Shown: piece after piece, positions 48,839 to 59,695 of the stretch | Layout of the letters: each line of letters opens with the position of its first letter | Numbering within the stretch: position 1 is the first letter of the stretch | Assembly: GCA_023630585.1 (NCBI GenBank) | Contig: CM042539.1 | Span: forward strand, 29,723,255-29,787,254 | Source: Cranoglanis bouderius | Taxonomy: Eukaryota; Chordata; Actinopteri; Siluriformes; Cranoglanididae | Direction of reading: 5' to 3' | Length of the DNA: 64,000 bases | Translations under genes and position numbers: made by a program | Notes under the pieces: model-generated | The model's database searches: none | What the model was told of the DNA's origin: nothing | What the model saw: only the letters and a program-made list of their open reading frames with translations

Positions 48839-49537
48839 ATATACTTATATAGTCGCAGCAAGACAGAATACATGTGTGTGAATGAGAGGGATCCAAGTGG
48901 AACAGTGAGGTTACAGGGAGAAGAGATAAAGAAGGTGCAGGATTTTAAGTACTTAGGGTCAACAGTCCAGAGCAACGGGGAGTGTGGAAAAGAGGTGACG
49001 AAGCGTGTGCAGGCAGGTTGGAATGGGTGGAGAAAAGTGTCAGGTCTGTTGTGTGATAAAAGAGTACCAGCAAGAATGAAAGGAAAGGTGTACAGGACAG
49101 TAGTGAGACCAGCGATGTTGTATGGTTTGGAGACAGCTGCACTGAGGAAAAGACAGGAGGAAGAGTTAGAGGTAGCAGAGCTGAAGATGTTGAGGTTCTC
49201 TTTGGGAGTGACAAGGATGGATAGGATCAGGAATGAGTACATCAGGGGGACAGCACATATGAGATGTTTTGGAGACAAAGTTAGAGAGGCCAGGTTGAGA
49301 TGGTTTGGACATGTTCAGAGGAGGGAGAGTGAATATATCGGTAAAAGGATGCTGAGGTTAGAGCTGCCAGGCAGGAGGCTGAGAGGAAGACCAAAGAGGA
49401 GGTTTATGGATGTAGTGAAGGAGGACATGAAGGTAGTCGGTCTGAGAGAAGAGGATACAGGGGATAGGGCTAGATGGAGGCAGATGATTCGCTGTGGCGA
49501 CCCCTGAAGGGAACAGCCGAAAGGAAAAGAAGAAGAA
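48839..49537 (+). mobile_element. RTE-like LINE, 5'-truncated 3' end
   Basis: The 699-bp insertion is bounded by a perfect 16-bp target duplication GGCCTTTCTACTTATA at 48823-48838 and 49538-49553. It ends after CGACCCCTGAAGGG with an AAGAAGAAGAAG tail, as in RTE-type elements. Heavy 5' truncation is the usual outcome of target-primed reverse transcription. Confidence 0.92.
48845..49507 (+). pseudogene. C-terminal part of LINE reverse-transcriptase ORF
   Basis: An uninterrupted frame of about 220 codons encodes SKTEYMCVNE, FKYLGSTVQSNGECGKEV, AGWNGWRKVSGLLCDKRVP, VRPAMLYGLETAAL, LRWFGHVQRRESEYIGK, GRPKRRFMDVVKEDMKVV and RWRQMIRCGDP, then stops. This is the region following the reverse-transcriptase palm in fish RTE-like ORFs. 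The palm with the YADD-type motif and the endonuclease are lost. The open frame indicates a fairly recent insertion. Confidence 0.9.
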
Positions 49538-49553
49538 GGCCTTTCTACTTATA

Positions 49554-51284
49554 TATGCATTTGTATGTGTGTGTTTTTTTTTGTTGTTGGATAGATGTAT
49601 ATTTGTATGTTTTAGTTATTTCCACGTTGTATCGTACTTGTTTATTATTGTTCCGTTGTAGTTGCGGATTGTTAACTTGATTAATGTCTTGCCGTTTCTG
49701 CTGTTTGATGACGCTGATAGTCGATATGCCCAGCGATCAATTGGCTCCCTGCGATTTAATACAGTTCACTCGAGTTAATTTATTACAGAACCGTAAGTAA
49801 AGACAGAGGCCTCTGGGCTACTGAGAGCCCTCGGAGAGAACAGACGTTGAAAACTCCTGTAGATATTTATAGATTGTTTCAGTAGTATTTGAGGGAAATA
49901 TTAAAGAAAATCAGGCGAGGGTGGGGGGAATGAACCTGCAGTAAACAGGAAGGGTCTGCAGTAAACAGGAAGGGTCTGGAGAGACTAGAATAAGCTGTTT
50001 GTCAGGGAATGAAAACTCAAACAGTCGATAGTCATTTGGTGTGCATGATGTGCTCTTAATGTTAAATGAAGGTCAGCACTTTTAGTCTCCTTCTATTACT
50101 TAGGAAGTGTAGCAGCTATTCATCCTTTATCTATACATAATATCTTCATCTAACCTCGATGGACAGATCACTAGCCGGAGCACCTGGCACAAGCACATTT
50201 CATGTCTAGGATATTCGATATATTGATTCGTAGTTGCCTAGTGGATAAGCACGTTCAACAAACAGAAAAAAAAAATAAACAAAAGTACTGTGTATTGTCT
50301 TTTTTTTTTTTGCGAAACAAAAAAACAGGTTAGCTATGTTTAAAATGTACATGCTTCCCAATGGTGTGACGAATATTGGGATTGGATTCAGGAAACATAT
50401 ACATAACTTATATTCATGGTACATATAGTCGGTCAATAAATAAAATATAAAATGAAAACGCTAGCCGAACTCGAATACTATCTTTTACGTGAGCTGAAAG
50501 AACAGAACACACAGCAGCTCAGCTTTAAGTGTTGGGCAAAGACTTGCTGACGCAAGAACAATGTGCTACTTTGCTATACTAATTTGTTTCTCTTAGTCTG
50601 TATTAATGTGATTAGAAAAACTAGCAATGATTACTATATTATATTACATAGCTACCACTTTTTTTTAGCCTAGTCAGTTTTAACCAAAACGCAGGACTGA
50701 GCAGGATATTGGCGATTTTATTTGTTCGGTGAGTTACTACTGTATGAATGCAAAATGAATCAGGTTTGGCGTCTATTTATGCTAGGTTTTTGCATGCTAA
50801 ATGAAAACATGTGAGTTAAATGTGTCTTTGTAAATAATTACAGAGCCCCAGCCTTGGACGTCTCACCCATGCGATATGTAAACTTAGCTGACAACAATGA
50901 ACTTTCAATGACTGGAATAAAATAAATAAATAAAAAGGTTTGAGTGGTTCATGATGACACATGAGCTGGAAGTCCAGGTTGCGAGATTACAGTAAACACA
51001 AGCTGCTTCTTCCAGTGAAATTAGGCAGTTCTTGGCCATGAGGAACGAAAATTACCAGACTCTCTGGTCAGAATTTCTGGTAAGCCTAACTATTACCTTA
51101 AACATGTGCCTTACTCGGCTCAGGGTTGATTATTCTCATTTGAACTAATTTGTAGACAGATTGTTTACTTACACAGAAGAAAGGGTTTATACTGTAGTGG
51201 ATCTGGATGAACGTGCACCTGAATAACACACACCACGCATTTTCTAGTTCTTTTAGATCTTCAGACAGCAGTTTTATTATACTG
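49554..51284. other. no gene seen
   Basis: This is AT-rich spacer. The word CTGCAGTAAACAGGAAGGGT is repeated in tandem at about 49938-49977. Nothing else is recognised. Confidence 0.65.
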
Positions 51285-51487
51285 CACACTCACTAGCCAC
51301 CTGCTCATTCAGGCAATTATCAATCAACCAATCATGTGGCAGCAGAGCAAGGCGAAAATACAGGTCAAAAGCTTCATTTAATGTTCACATCAAACATTAG
51401 AATGGGGAAAAATGTGATCTCAGTGACTTTGACCATGGCCAGACAGGCTGAACTGAGTACTACTGGGATCTTCATGAACAACATTCA

Positions 51488-51683
51488 TTTACATTTCACA
51501 GCATTTGGCAGACACCCTTATCCAGAGCAACTTACATTTATCTCATTTATACATCTGAGCAGTTGAGGGTTAAAGGCCTTGCTCAGGGGCCCAACAGTGG
51601 CAGCTTGGCAGTGCTGGGGTTTGAACTCATGACCTTCCAAGCAGTAGCCCAACAGCTTAACCACTGAGCTACCACTGCCCATT
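51488..51683 (-). mobile_element. tRNA-like SINE or SINE-like repeat (nested)
   Basis: The block ATTTGGCAGACACCCTTATC, GCTCAGGGGCCCAACAGTGG and GGGGTTTGAACTCATGACCT followed by CTTAACCACTGAGCTACCAC is a well-known fish interspersed repeat. Read on the minus strand, the last part resembles a tRNA with A- and B-box-like words. It lies inside the Tc1-like element. Confidence 0.65.
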
Positions 51684-51691
51684 CACTACAG

Positions 51692-51872
51692 CAGTGGTCA
51701 CCAACCATGTTCCTCGAGATCTACCTTCCTGCAGGTTTCATCTCCAACCTAAATCTTATACACCTGTTTTAGTTGATCAAGAACTTCTTAAGGCAATGAT
51801 TAGATGGACAGGTGGAAGTGATTATGGTTCTTCAGGAAGGTAGATCTCCAAGAACAGGGTTGGTGAAAACTG
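51692..51872. mobile_element. hAT-like miniature element (nested)
   Basis: The ends CAGTGGTCACCAACC and CAGTTTTCACCAACC (reverse complement of the right end) are inverted repeats. The next bases, GAGATCTACCTTCC and its inverted match, extend the arms. The flanking octamers CACTACAG and CTCTAGAG match at 6 of 8 positions, as expected for an old 8-bp hAT target duplication. Total length is 181 bp. Confidence 0.7.
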
Positions 51873-52512
51873 CTCTAGAGTTTCCAGAGAAACAAAAAAC
51901 ATCCAGTCAGAAACATCTTGTTGATGAGAGAGTTCAGAAGAGAATGGCCAGACTGGTTCGATCTGGTTCGACAGGAAGGCTACGGTAACTCAAATACCCA
52001 CTCTTTACAACTGTGGTGAGCAGAAAAGCATCTCAGAACACATATCTGAGGCTACAGTGGGATGCATAATGGAGCGTAACATAACATAACAATGTGCATT
52101 AATGAGGAATGATGAAATCATGTTTAAGAAGAATAATTGAATTTAATTGTAGTAGTACTTTTGATAAATAGTGCTGTACGTTATGTTAAAGTGGTTCTTC
52201 AGACTGTAAAGAGCCCTGAGGTATTGTGTACAGTATGTCTTGGCTTAAACATGTAGTTCCGCACCATGCCAGATTTGTTTGCAGACCTGCGTACATCGAT
52301 GTGTGTGTTGGACTGCTTCTCCTAGCGTTTGCCCCACAGGGTGGTACAGATGGCATTACTTCAGCGGTAAACATTTTGACAGAATGCCTCCCAGCATCCT
52401 CTCTACCTCTACCCTCGCTTCCTTTCCTCTTCCCTTCTCTCTCTCTCACTGTCTCTCCTTCAATCTATCACACTCCACCTGCCTCCCTGTACTCTATCTA
52501 TCTACAATTATA

Positions 52513-52990
52513 TGCAAAAGTTTTGGCACCCCCCACCAAATGGATTGACCTTTTTCCACAACCATATTTTTAAAAAAATGATGAACATAAAAAAATAGAA
52601 CTTAGTACACCACCTCTGGCAAATATTACAGCTTGCAAACACTTGTTCTTGTTTTAGTCATTTTCAACCACTCTTCCTTGCAGGACGCTTCTGAGATATT
52701 CTTGGGCCATCTTGCATGCCCAGCATGTTTAAGATCTACCTACAGATTTTCAAGTCAGGGAACTGTGAGGGCCATTCCAAAAGCTTCAGCTTGCATTTCT
52801 TGAAGTAGTTTGTTTTAGATTTTGAGGTATATTTTGGATCATTGCCCTGTTGTAGATGCCAATCCCTGTTCAGCTTCAGTTTCTTGACTGACTGTGTCAC
52901 ATTTGCTTCCAGAAATTGCTGATATTTACTAGAATCTATTCTTCCACCTACCAGCCTGTCTGGCACAGTGTTTGTTGTATTTTAGAAACT
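52513..52990 (-). mobile_element. Tc1-like element relic, one end only
   Basis: The left end TATGCAAAAGTTTTGGCACC is an inverted-repeat end typical of a fish Tc1 family. The matching right end is missing because another Tc1 fragment begins at about 52990. A transposase fragment is on the minus strand at 52736-52966. Confidence 0.75.
52736..52966 (-). pseudogene. Tc1-like transposase fragment
   Basis: The fragment reads RIDSSKYQQFLEANVTQSVK, then DWHLQQGNDPKYTSKSK, then LEWPSQFPDLK. The family motif is LQQDNDPKHTS, so the second catalytic Asp appears as Gly. The expected NPIE acidic residue after PDL is lost. It is not functional. Confidence 0.85.
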
Positions 52991-53115
52991 GCTGGTCTCC
53001 TGGGATTTTCACACGCAACAGTCTCTAGTGTTTATGCAGAATGGGATGAATTACAAAAAAAAAGCATCCAGTGAGCAGCAGTTCTGCAGGCAGAACTTAT
53101 CTTATGTTGTGATGT
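52990..53115 (+). mobile_element. Tc1-like element fragment
   Basis: GAAACTGCTGGTCTCCTGGG, ACAGTCTCTAGTGTTTATGC and AGTGAGCAGCAGTTCTGCAG match the same transposase gene family as 51285-52065. In that copy the segment is interrupted at CTCTAGAG by the nested hAT-like element. Confidence 0.7.
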
Positions 53116-53789
53116 GGTCACAGGTAAGGTTTCCTGCTGATGACTCTTCCATGCAGATCATGTTTGTGCAAGAAATGCTGTACAGGACAACAGTGCACGG
53201 CCGCTGCTTCTGTGTCAACGAAACCATCCTGCAGGTCATTAGTATCATATTAGGAGGGTTTTGCTTTGCCTTTCTGCCCAGTACATGTGGACAGTTCTAT
53301 CTGAAAGCCTTCTTGGTCTTCCAGATCTTGCCATTAACCTTAACTACCATTTCGTAATGGCAGAATGGAATCTTAATGAAAACTGTGAGCTGGAAGCACT
53401 ATAGATCTATCTATCTATCTGAGAAAGACAGATTGAAAGAAAGATAAATGAAGAGAAAAAACACTGCTGTGCTATGATGGATGTTGCTGACCTGGCGTTC
53501 AATATTCTGTGTGTTAGCAACATAACCCTCTTGTTGGGACTGTCATCACAGACGTCTGGGAAAATATATTTCCTCCATTTCTCACATTACTGCTGGATTC
53601 CTCCTCGGTTCCTCCTTGCTGTGTGTGATTTATACAGCCTTATCCTGAGTATCTCATCCTCGTGGTAAGAAATGATAGCGCATTGTCTGCTGTAATTTAA
53701 ATGTTTGGTGTTTGACAGAGATGAAGTGTCCTATAAGCGGACTAAAGCTCCTTCCACTATTGATCTTGGACTGTAGCCGGCTCAAAGGC

Positions 53790-53792
<3 letters not shown>

Positions 53793-53831
<39 letters not shown>
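53793..53831 (+). repeat. (TG)n microsatellite
   Basis: About 19 TG units. Confidence 0.97.
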
Positions 53832-53832
<1 letters not shown>

Positions 53833-54077
53833 GCCTTTGGTGTGCTTGCAAACTCATGAACCAATTTGTAGACCCATTCCAAATATTTCTGTCCTCTTTT
53901 ATTTTACTGTGTCTATCTCTCTAGCGCTCGCTCTCTCAATAATTTATCTCCTTCCATTTTTTTTTTAATCCTAATGAGGACCATGCGCTCTTATCACATT
54001 GTAAACATGTTTTTGTTCTTTTTTTCTGGCAGTTAGCTTAGCCACTCAGACATCTCCATATTATTTTGACTTTGTTA

Positions 54078-54224
54078 GGAAAGAAAGATAGAAAGAAAGA
54101 GAAAGTGGCGGAGGAGAAAAATATAATTAACAAACTATCTAAATATATAAATATTAACAAACTATCTAAAGAAAGAGAAAGAAAGAAGGAAAGAATACAG
54201 ATGCAGACAAAAGTGAAGAATGGC

Positions 54225-54256
<32 letters not shown>

Positions 54257-54575
54257 TCCAGGGGAGAAAAATGTATGTCATAAAACAAAAAATAAATAAA
54301 TAAATAAACAAAGAAAAAATTGTTAGGAAATAAATAAAGAAAGAAATTAATTCTAGGGGAGCAAAAATGAATAAAGGTACATTCAGGAATCAATTAAACA
54401 AACAAAAAACAAAAGAAAAAAGAAAGAAAGGATAAAGATCGTAGAAAAAGAAAAACTAACTGGATGCAGTGTTTCCTTTAAGAAAGAACGCAATGAAGAA
54501 TGCAGATGCAGACAAAAGTAAAGAATGGCAGTGAGGAAAGAAAGAAAGAAAGAAAGAAGGAAAGAAAGAAGGCAG
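54078..54575 (+). repeat. purine-rich (GAAA)n/(AAAT)n cluster
   Basis: GAAA runs at about 54227-54255 and 54538-54572 lie in a purine-rich strand with AAAT and AAAC words. The words GATGCAGACAAAAGT followed by RAAGAATGGCAG occur twice (about 54199 and 54504), so part of it is an imperfect duplication. Confidence 0.9.
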
Positions 54576-54699
54576 TAGAGTTAGAGAATTTAAGTGGAAT
54601 TTAAGAAAGAGATAGAAAGGCCAGAAGAGGTGTTTAAAGGAACGATAAAATAAATAAAAGATATTAACTGTATTGAACCTCTGCTTCTGTCTGTCTCTT

Positions 54700-54701
54700 C
54701 A

Positions 54702-54737
<36 letters not shown>

Positions 54738-54740
54738 GTG
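54700..54740 (+). repeat. (TC)n microsatellite
   Basis: About 18 TC units with one interruption, followed by a short TG tract. Confidence 0.95.
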
Positions 54741-55734
54741 TGTGCTGGTGAGAGGCAGTGTGTGAGTGTGGCACTATTGAGTGAACCTCATTATCTTTGC
54801 CATCTCTCAGTCATTAATCATAGAGCAGAGCTCAGTGTGTGTCCGCCACCCACACCAATCACACTCACTTACACACTTCACATATTAAATACCACTGCAA
54901 CACTAACGCAATAAACACACAAGAAAAACACACAGGAGCGAAATGAATGGAGGTTTTGGATTGGAGTGCTGATGACTTTACATGGGAAAATACTAATTAA
55001 AGGACGACACGTCATACATTTTATCCCTTTATAGTTACATTACATTCGTAGTTTACGTTGGTTTCATCTGTGCTAGTCGTCCAACTTGCTAGGGCTGGAT
55101 CTATTTTGAATTCCAAGGTTATGGAAATTAGGGAAATACCAATTGGAAAAACGGCCCACACCTGAACCTCGTAACTATTTGCTATTCGAAACAAACAAAC
55201 AAAATAAGCATGTCTCTATACTGTTTATTGTATAATATAGCATTGACACGGAAACATTTCCGAGGCAGCCAACGGCCGTTTTTGTTTTGTTTTTCAAAAT
55301 TTACACAAAAACAGAAAGATGAAAAACCTCTTTTAAGGAGACCACAGAGATGGTGGAGTAGTCCACCTGATCTGCCGAAATCTGCCTTCACAGAGCTGAA
55401 AAGAGCAGGATTAGAGGTTAAAGCCGAAGTTTTAGCGCTTGGCTTTATTTTCTTTCCTAAAGAAATCCCACACTGTAGGAACTGATTTCGTGTCGGGGAA
55501 AGAATGAGATCCGAGAGGAAAAAAAAAAAGATTTCTCAGGACTACTTTAGATGGTTGAGGGTTCTTAATCCAGATCGAGGAACCCTCTAGTACCTTTATC
55601 TGTCTCTGAATGGCTGAGTTAAGCACAAGAGAAGTGAATAGGGTTTTGTTGTTGTTGTTTTAAATTTATTTTTTAATTGAATTCATATAAGAATTTATTA
55701 GCATTTAATTATTCTGTTTTAAAAAAAAAAAAAA

Positions 55735-56420
55735 AAATTGGTGACAAAAAGATAAGGTAGTCACGGAACGGACTTTTTAGCAACAAGACTGAACTTGTTT
55801 CGTCTCGTAACTATTAATGGATACATCAAGTATGACGTGTCGTTCTTTAATTCTTTTTTTTTTTAATGTGTAATCATTGGTAAACAGCTGTCGTATGAAA
55901 CACTCCGTGATCTGCTGTTAATGGAAAAGAATCAACATTAAAAAGCTTTCCTATCACGTCTTTCGTTTTCAGTGCTCCGTCTGTATCCGCTCCTGTCCTC
56001 CGAATGCTCTGTTATCCTACTGTGATCACCTATTCTGTGTTTGGCTTGCCTTCTTATATCCTTCACTTGTCGTGAAGGATATAAGAACCCCAAGCCGTTG
56101 TTTTCTAGATCTCGTTGCTTTTTGACCTGTGTGCGAAGTTCTTGACTTATGAATATGGATTATGAATATGAATATGATTACTCTGTCTGACGCCTGCTGT
56201 GATGTCTGCTTGTGATTCTTGGATTTGCTCTACATATTATTTATGCACTTGCATCCTGCTTGAGTTGTTACCATGAAAGCATTATATATTAAGTGCATTA
56301 ATATAAATCTGTAATTTGAGTTACCAGAACAGTCAAAGCTGCTGTCATAAAAAAAAAAAAAAGACTTGACACCTTCTGACCAATCAGAATCGAGAATTCA
56401 ACAGCACTATGGTGTAGATT
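55735..56420. repeat. miniature-element family copy with an internal insertion
   Basis: The left part has CACTCCGTGATCTGCTGTTA and AAAAGAATCAACATTAAAA. The right part has CAGTCAAAGCTGCTGTCAT and the terminal CTGACCAATCAGAATCGAG. Between about 55965 and 56270 lies a different sequence that resembles 44700-45080. Confidence 0.5.
55965..56270 (+). repeat. LTR-like repeat fragment
   Basis: The segment has TGTGATCACCTATTCTGTGT and GACCTGTGTGCGAAG and shares its layout with 44700-45080 (TGTGTTCACCTGTTCTGTGT). Such blocks are frequent in fish and resemble LTRs of Ty3-type retrotransposons. No coding part or paired LTR is visible, so the class is uncertain. Confidence 0.3.
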
Positions 56421-56498
56421 ATATCAAAATATAATATTATATAATATAATATATATCTCTATGGACATTTCACAGCTCACATTTCACGTTATATTGCA

Positions 56499-56506
<8 letters not shown>

Positions 56507-56537
<31 letters not shown>

Positions 56538-56560
56538 CTATAGATTAGCTCAACCTTTCT

Positions 56561-56611
<51 letters not shown>
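56507..56611 (+). repeat. (CA)n and (TC)n microsatellites
   Basis: About 14 CA units, a 28-bp spacer, then about 24 TC units. Confidence 0.96.
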
Positions 56612-56614
<3 letters not shown>

Positions 56615-56879
56615 TCATCCCTGGCTCATTAAATACCCACTAATTTCAAGTGTATTTCCTGAGTTAAACTTCTAAGTTCTTCTCACTTATTTTTTTTTTC
56701 CACTCTTCTCACTTCCTCTCAGCGTAGTGCCCAAACACATGCATAATGCATGCATCTCTCATTAGGGTGATTGTGGCAGGAAAAAAAAAACAAAAAAAAC
56801 ATTGCCAGGCTCGCGCTGGGGTCTTTCTCCTATTCGGAAAATTGCGTTTTCTAGGGCTTTTTTCTCTCGTTTATTTATC

Positions 56880-57180
56880 AAAGGTCTCTCACACAATCAG
56901 CCATCATGGCAGGCTGTGGGGAAACAGATGTTTACTGATTAAACGTGCCAGGGTGGCTGTATTACGGCCCATTCAGCACGGAGAAAGCACAGGAAAAGCT
57001 GAGGGGGTGGGAAAAAAGAGCTGGAATGAAAGAAAACAGCTGACGAAAGGCAGACCAGTAATGTCGTTTGATTGTTACGATTGTTCTTCAGGGGAGAATC
57101 GGCCCTCTTCATCCATTTCTTTTCCCTTTTCTTTCAAATTTAATGTAGTACTTATCTTTGCCAAACTGCTTGGGGTTGGA
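56880..57180. promoter_or_regulatory. candidate conserved noncoding block near epha4 3' end
   Basis: The repeat-free block contains ATGTTTACTGATTAAACG and GGTGGCTGTATTACGGCC. It is the nearest such block to the proposed epha4 3' end. Confidence 0.2.
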
Positions 57181-57246
57181 GAGGAAGAAATCTAAGAGGA
57201 TGTCTCGAAAATTGGGTATTAGAACTGTACAATCTGATATAATATA

Positions 57247-57528
57247 CATATCCATCCATTTTCCATACCTCTTATCCTATACAGGGTCACAGGGGAGCCT
57301 GGAACCTATCCCAGGGAACTTGGGGCATGAGGCGGGAGACACCAAGGACTGGGGGCCAACCCATCACAGGGCACAATCGCACACACTTTGGACAATTTGG
57401 AAATGCCAATCAGCCTACAATGCATGTTTTTGGACTGGGGGAGGAAACCGGAGTACCTGGAGGATACCCCCGAGGCAAAGTCACAGCGCGGAGGCGGGAT
57501 TCAAACCCCCAGCCCCAGAGGTGCGAGA
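57247..57528 (-). mobile_element. tRNA-derived SINE, reverse orientation, damaged head
   Basis: ATCCATCCATTTTCCATACC, CAGGGTCACAGGGGAGCC, GTTTTTGGACTGGGGGAGG and GGGATTCAAACCCCCAGC are the family words. The outermost part with the A box is missing after GTGCGAG. A segment between CGAGGCAAAG and TCACAGCG is also deleted. Confidence 0.75.
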
Positions 57529-57768
57529 CCTTCCAAGTTCTTTTAAAGTCCATATCTCAAAGGTCTCTAATACTTTCATCCAGCTAATGACTGTACGCTA
57601 TATATCTATAGAATGAGCTGAGTTTGGAATCCAATAAAATGAATCAATTTAGGGGAAAAAAGATCAAGAATCCTAAAAAAATTCCAATCTGCCGTGAGCT
57701 TTTCATGCTACACAACGCGGCTAGCACTATGGATAAGCGAGCAGACTGCAGTGTTAACACAGTGTTAA

Positions 57769-58054
57769 CCCTGCTGAAAAAAAACCCCCAAACAATAGAA
57801 ACCGTCACAGAAATTCTAATGGTTTCCACTCCAAATACCATTACAAACCATCAGCTAACCATTATAACCATTACCATTATTGGACCTTAATGGGATCCAC
57901 TAGACATAACATGCCACCAATAGAAGGCAACAAATTACTAGTAGAGACCATTACAGTTTCTATTAAAACCAATACAATTCCCATTATAACCATTACAAAT
58001 TCTATGAGGCTTTCTATTGGTTTTTTTTTGGGGGGGGGGGGGGTTTCAGCAGGG
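57769..58054. mobile_element. small TTAA-flanked miniature element
   Basis: This 286-bp element begins CCCTGCTGAAA after TTAA (57765-57768) and ends TTTCAGCAGGG before TTGA. The arms stay similar further inward (AATAGAAACC versus CCAATAGAAAG in reverse complement). The inside repeats ACCATTA-type words many times. It is probably a piggyBac-type MITE. The right target has one mismatch. Confidence 0.5.
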
Positions 58055-58586
58055 TTGAACCTGTATCAAAAATATATCAATATGCAAAAGTTATGCAAGG
58101 TCTCGTATAAAATGAAGCGTCTAGTTTACCTCCCTGGAAGGTATGAACTGTAAATCCAATTTGAAAAAGCATGTTGAGGTAAGTCTTGCTACTTCGCTAA
58201 CATTAACTAGCTATATTTAACCAAGCTAGCCTGTTTTCTTTGCTAATGCCAGGTTAGATTACCATCAATTCTAGTAGCTAACAGTATATAGCTAGGTAGT
58301 GGGTCAAATTCTAGCTAATATTTTACTTCGGATTAATTCATTAGCAAACTACATCGCGTTTGTCATGCATACGGTATAAGTAGCAAACTTACAGAGATGG
58401 AATGATGTTTTCAGGCAAAACCAGTTGGCACAGTTGCTTTAAATCCTGTAAAACTTTTAGATAAGTAGTAAGAGTTTGTTTTTTATATGAAAATATTACA
58501 ATAACTAGGCTACATTATTTGGCTAGTTACTCAAATACGTAAGTTCAACCACGAAAAATTAAAAAGTCACACTTGGCAATCAGTCA

Positions 58587-58592
58587 TTTATT
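58587..58592 (-). terminator. candidate poly(A) signal AATAAA for epha4
   Basis: This is the first AATAAA on the transcript strand below the stop codon (TTTATT on the plus strand). A downstream GU-rich element is not obvious, so the call is weak. Confidence 0.3.
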
Positions 58593-59695
58593 TTTCTCGT
58601 ATTTCTATTTTACAATTTACAAACTAGTTAAAAAAAGGACCATAAATAAATGAAATGTACCTAAATTCATTTCTTTTTTTAAAAAAAAGAAAGAAAGTAA
58701 ACAATGGCATTATATAGATAATTGCAAATAAGCACATTGTTAATCTACACAACTAGATTAACTGAGCAAAAAAACAAAAAAAACAAAATAAACAACAACA
58801 AAACAACATGATTTGTTAGTTTGATTCCCCAGAATTAAACTACATTTAAGAAACTTGGCACAATACATTCTATAGCTCTCCAACTCCTCCACATTCCTTG
58901 CATATTTCCAATCAGGAGCTCCAACTGCAAAACGTGAGGAAGAAAACTTTTTTCGAATGGGAATGCGTGTTAAACAGACAGACAAGATCGTTGGCTTTCA
59001 TGAAATGTGAACTGTCAATTTTTCCCTCTTTAAAAAAAAAAAAAAAACAACAACAATAAAACATTCCTGTGGTAAGTTTAAGGTTCACGTGTCTGTATTC
59101 CAGTTCCCAGAGCCACAATTGAAGTGTTAGCGCTGTTTGCTAATCCTCCGAGTCGGAATTTAGCTTAGCAATCTGAATTCGTGACGGCTTATTACTCCAG
59201 AAGCGTTAAAAAAAAAAAAAAAAAAAACTCCAGTGACTTCCTCGTGGCTAAAAAAAAAAAATAGAAAGAAAAAAAAAGCTAGCAAATGTTTGTTTTCTTT
59301 TCCAGCAACTCTTCTGTCTTAGCGTACTCTCTATGTCTTCTTTAAGTTTGTGTTTTTGTGTGTTCCTAAGAGCAAGTGTCATCCTTCACAGAAAAAAAAA
59401 CAAAAACATACAAACACACACACACACATTTGAAGCTGTAGAGTGCATCCAGCTAAGGCTAAGCAGCTAGCATGTGTTCTGTTGCTAGCATCCATTCAGT
59501 CGCTAGTTGCAGACAAAACAAAGCTCTTGGGGGATGTGCAAATTATCCATAGCCTCTTCTCAGCTTGTTATTATTTGTGTCTGGAAGCTTTTCTGCGTCG
59601 AGACGAATCTTGAGGAGAGCTGTAAATACTTTTTTCTTTTGCTTTCGCTAAAGTGGTGAAGGATGTCGCTACAATGCAGAAACGCTGAGGTGACC

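Larger units (their letters stand above)
51285..52065 (+). mobile_element. Tc1-like element carrying nested insertions
   Basis: The left part (51285-51487) has CACACTCACTAGCC, CCAATCATGTGGCAGCAG, AGAATGGGGAAAAATGTGAT and GTGACTTTGACCATGGCC. The right part (51873-52065) has GAGTTTCCAGAGAAAC, AGAATGGCCAGACTGGTTCG and GTGAGCAGAAAAGCATCTCA. These are colinear with the N-terminal half of a common fish Tc1-like transposase gene. The 3' half is absent. Two other repeats sit between them. Confidence 0.75.
53116..55734. other. no gene seen
   Basis: Besides the microsatellite cluster at 54.1-54.7 kb this is unassigned spacer. The block at 53460-53720 is of higher complexity but unassigned. Confidence 0.65.

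Noticed and set aside
48796..49278. 160-codon minus-strand ORF
   Set aside because: It is the antisense shadow of the open LINE reading frame on the plus strand.
57158..57616. 152-codon plus-strand ORF
   Set aside because: It crosses a SINE in reverse orientation and has no independent similarity.
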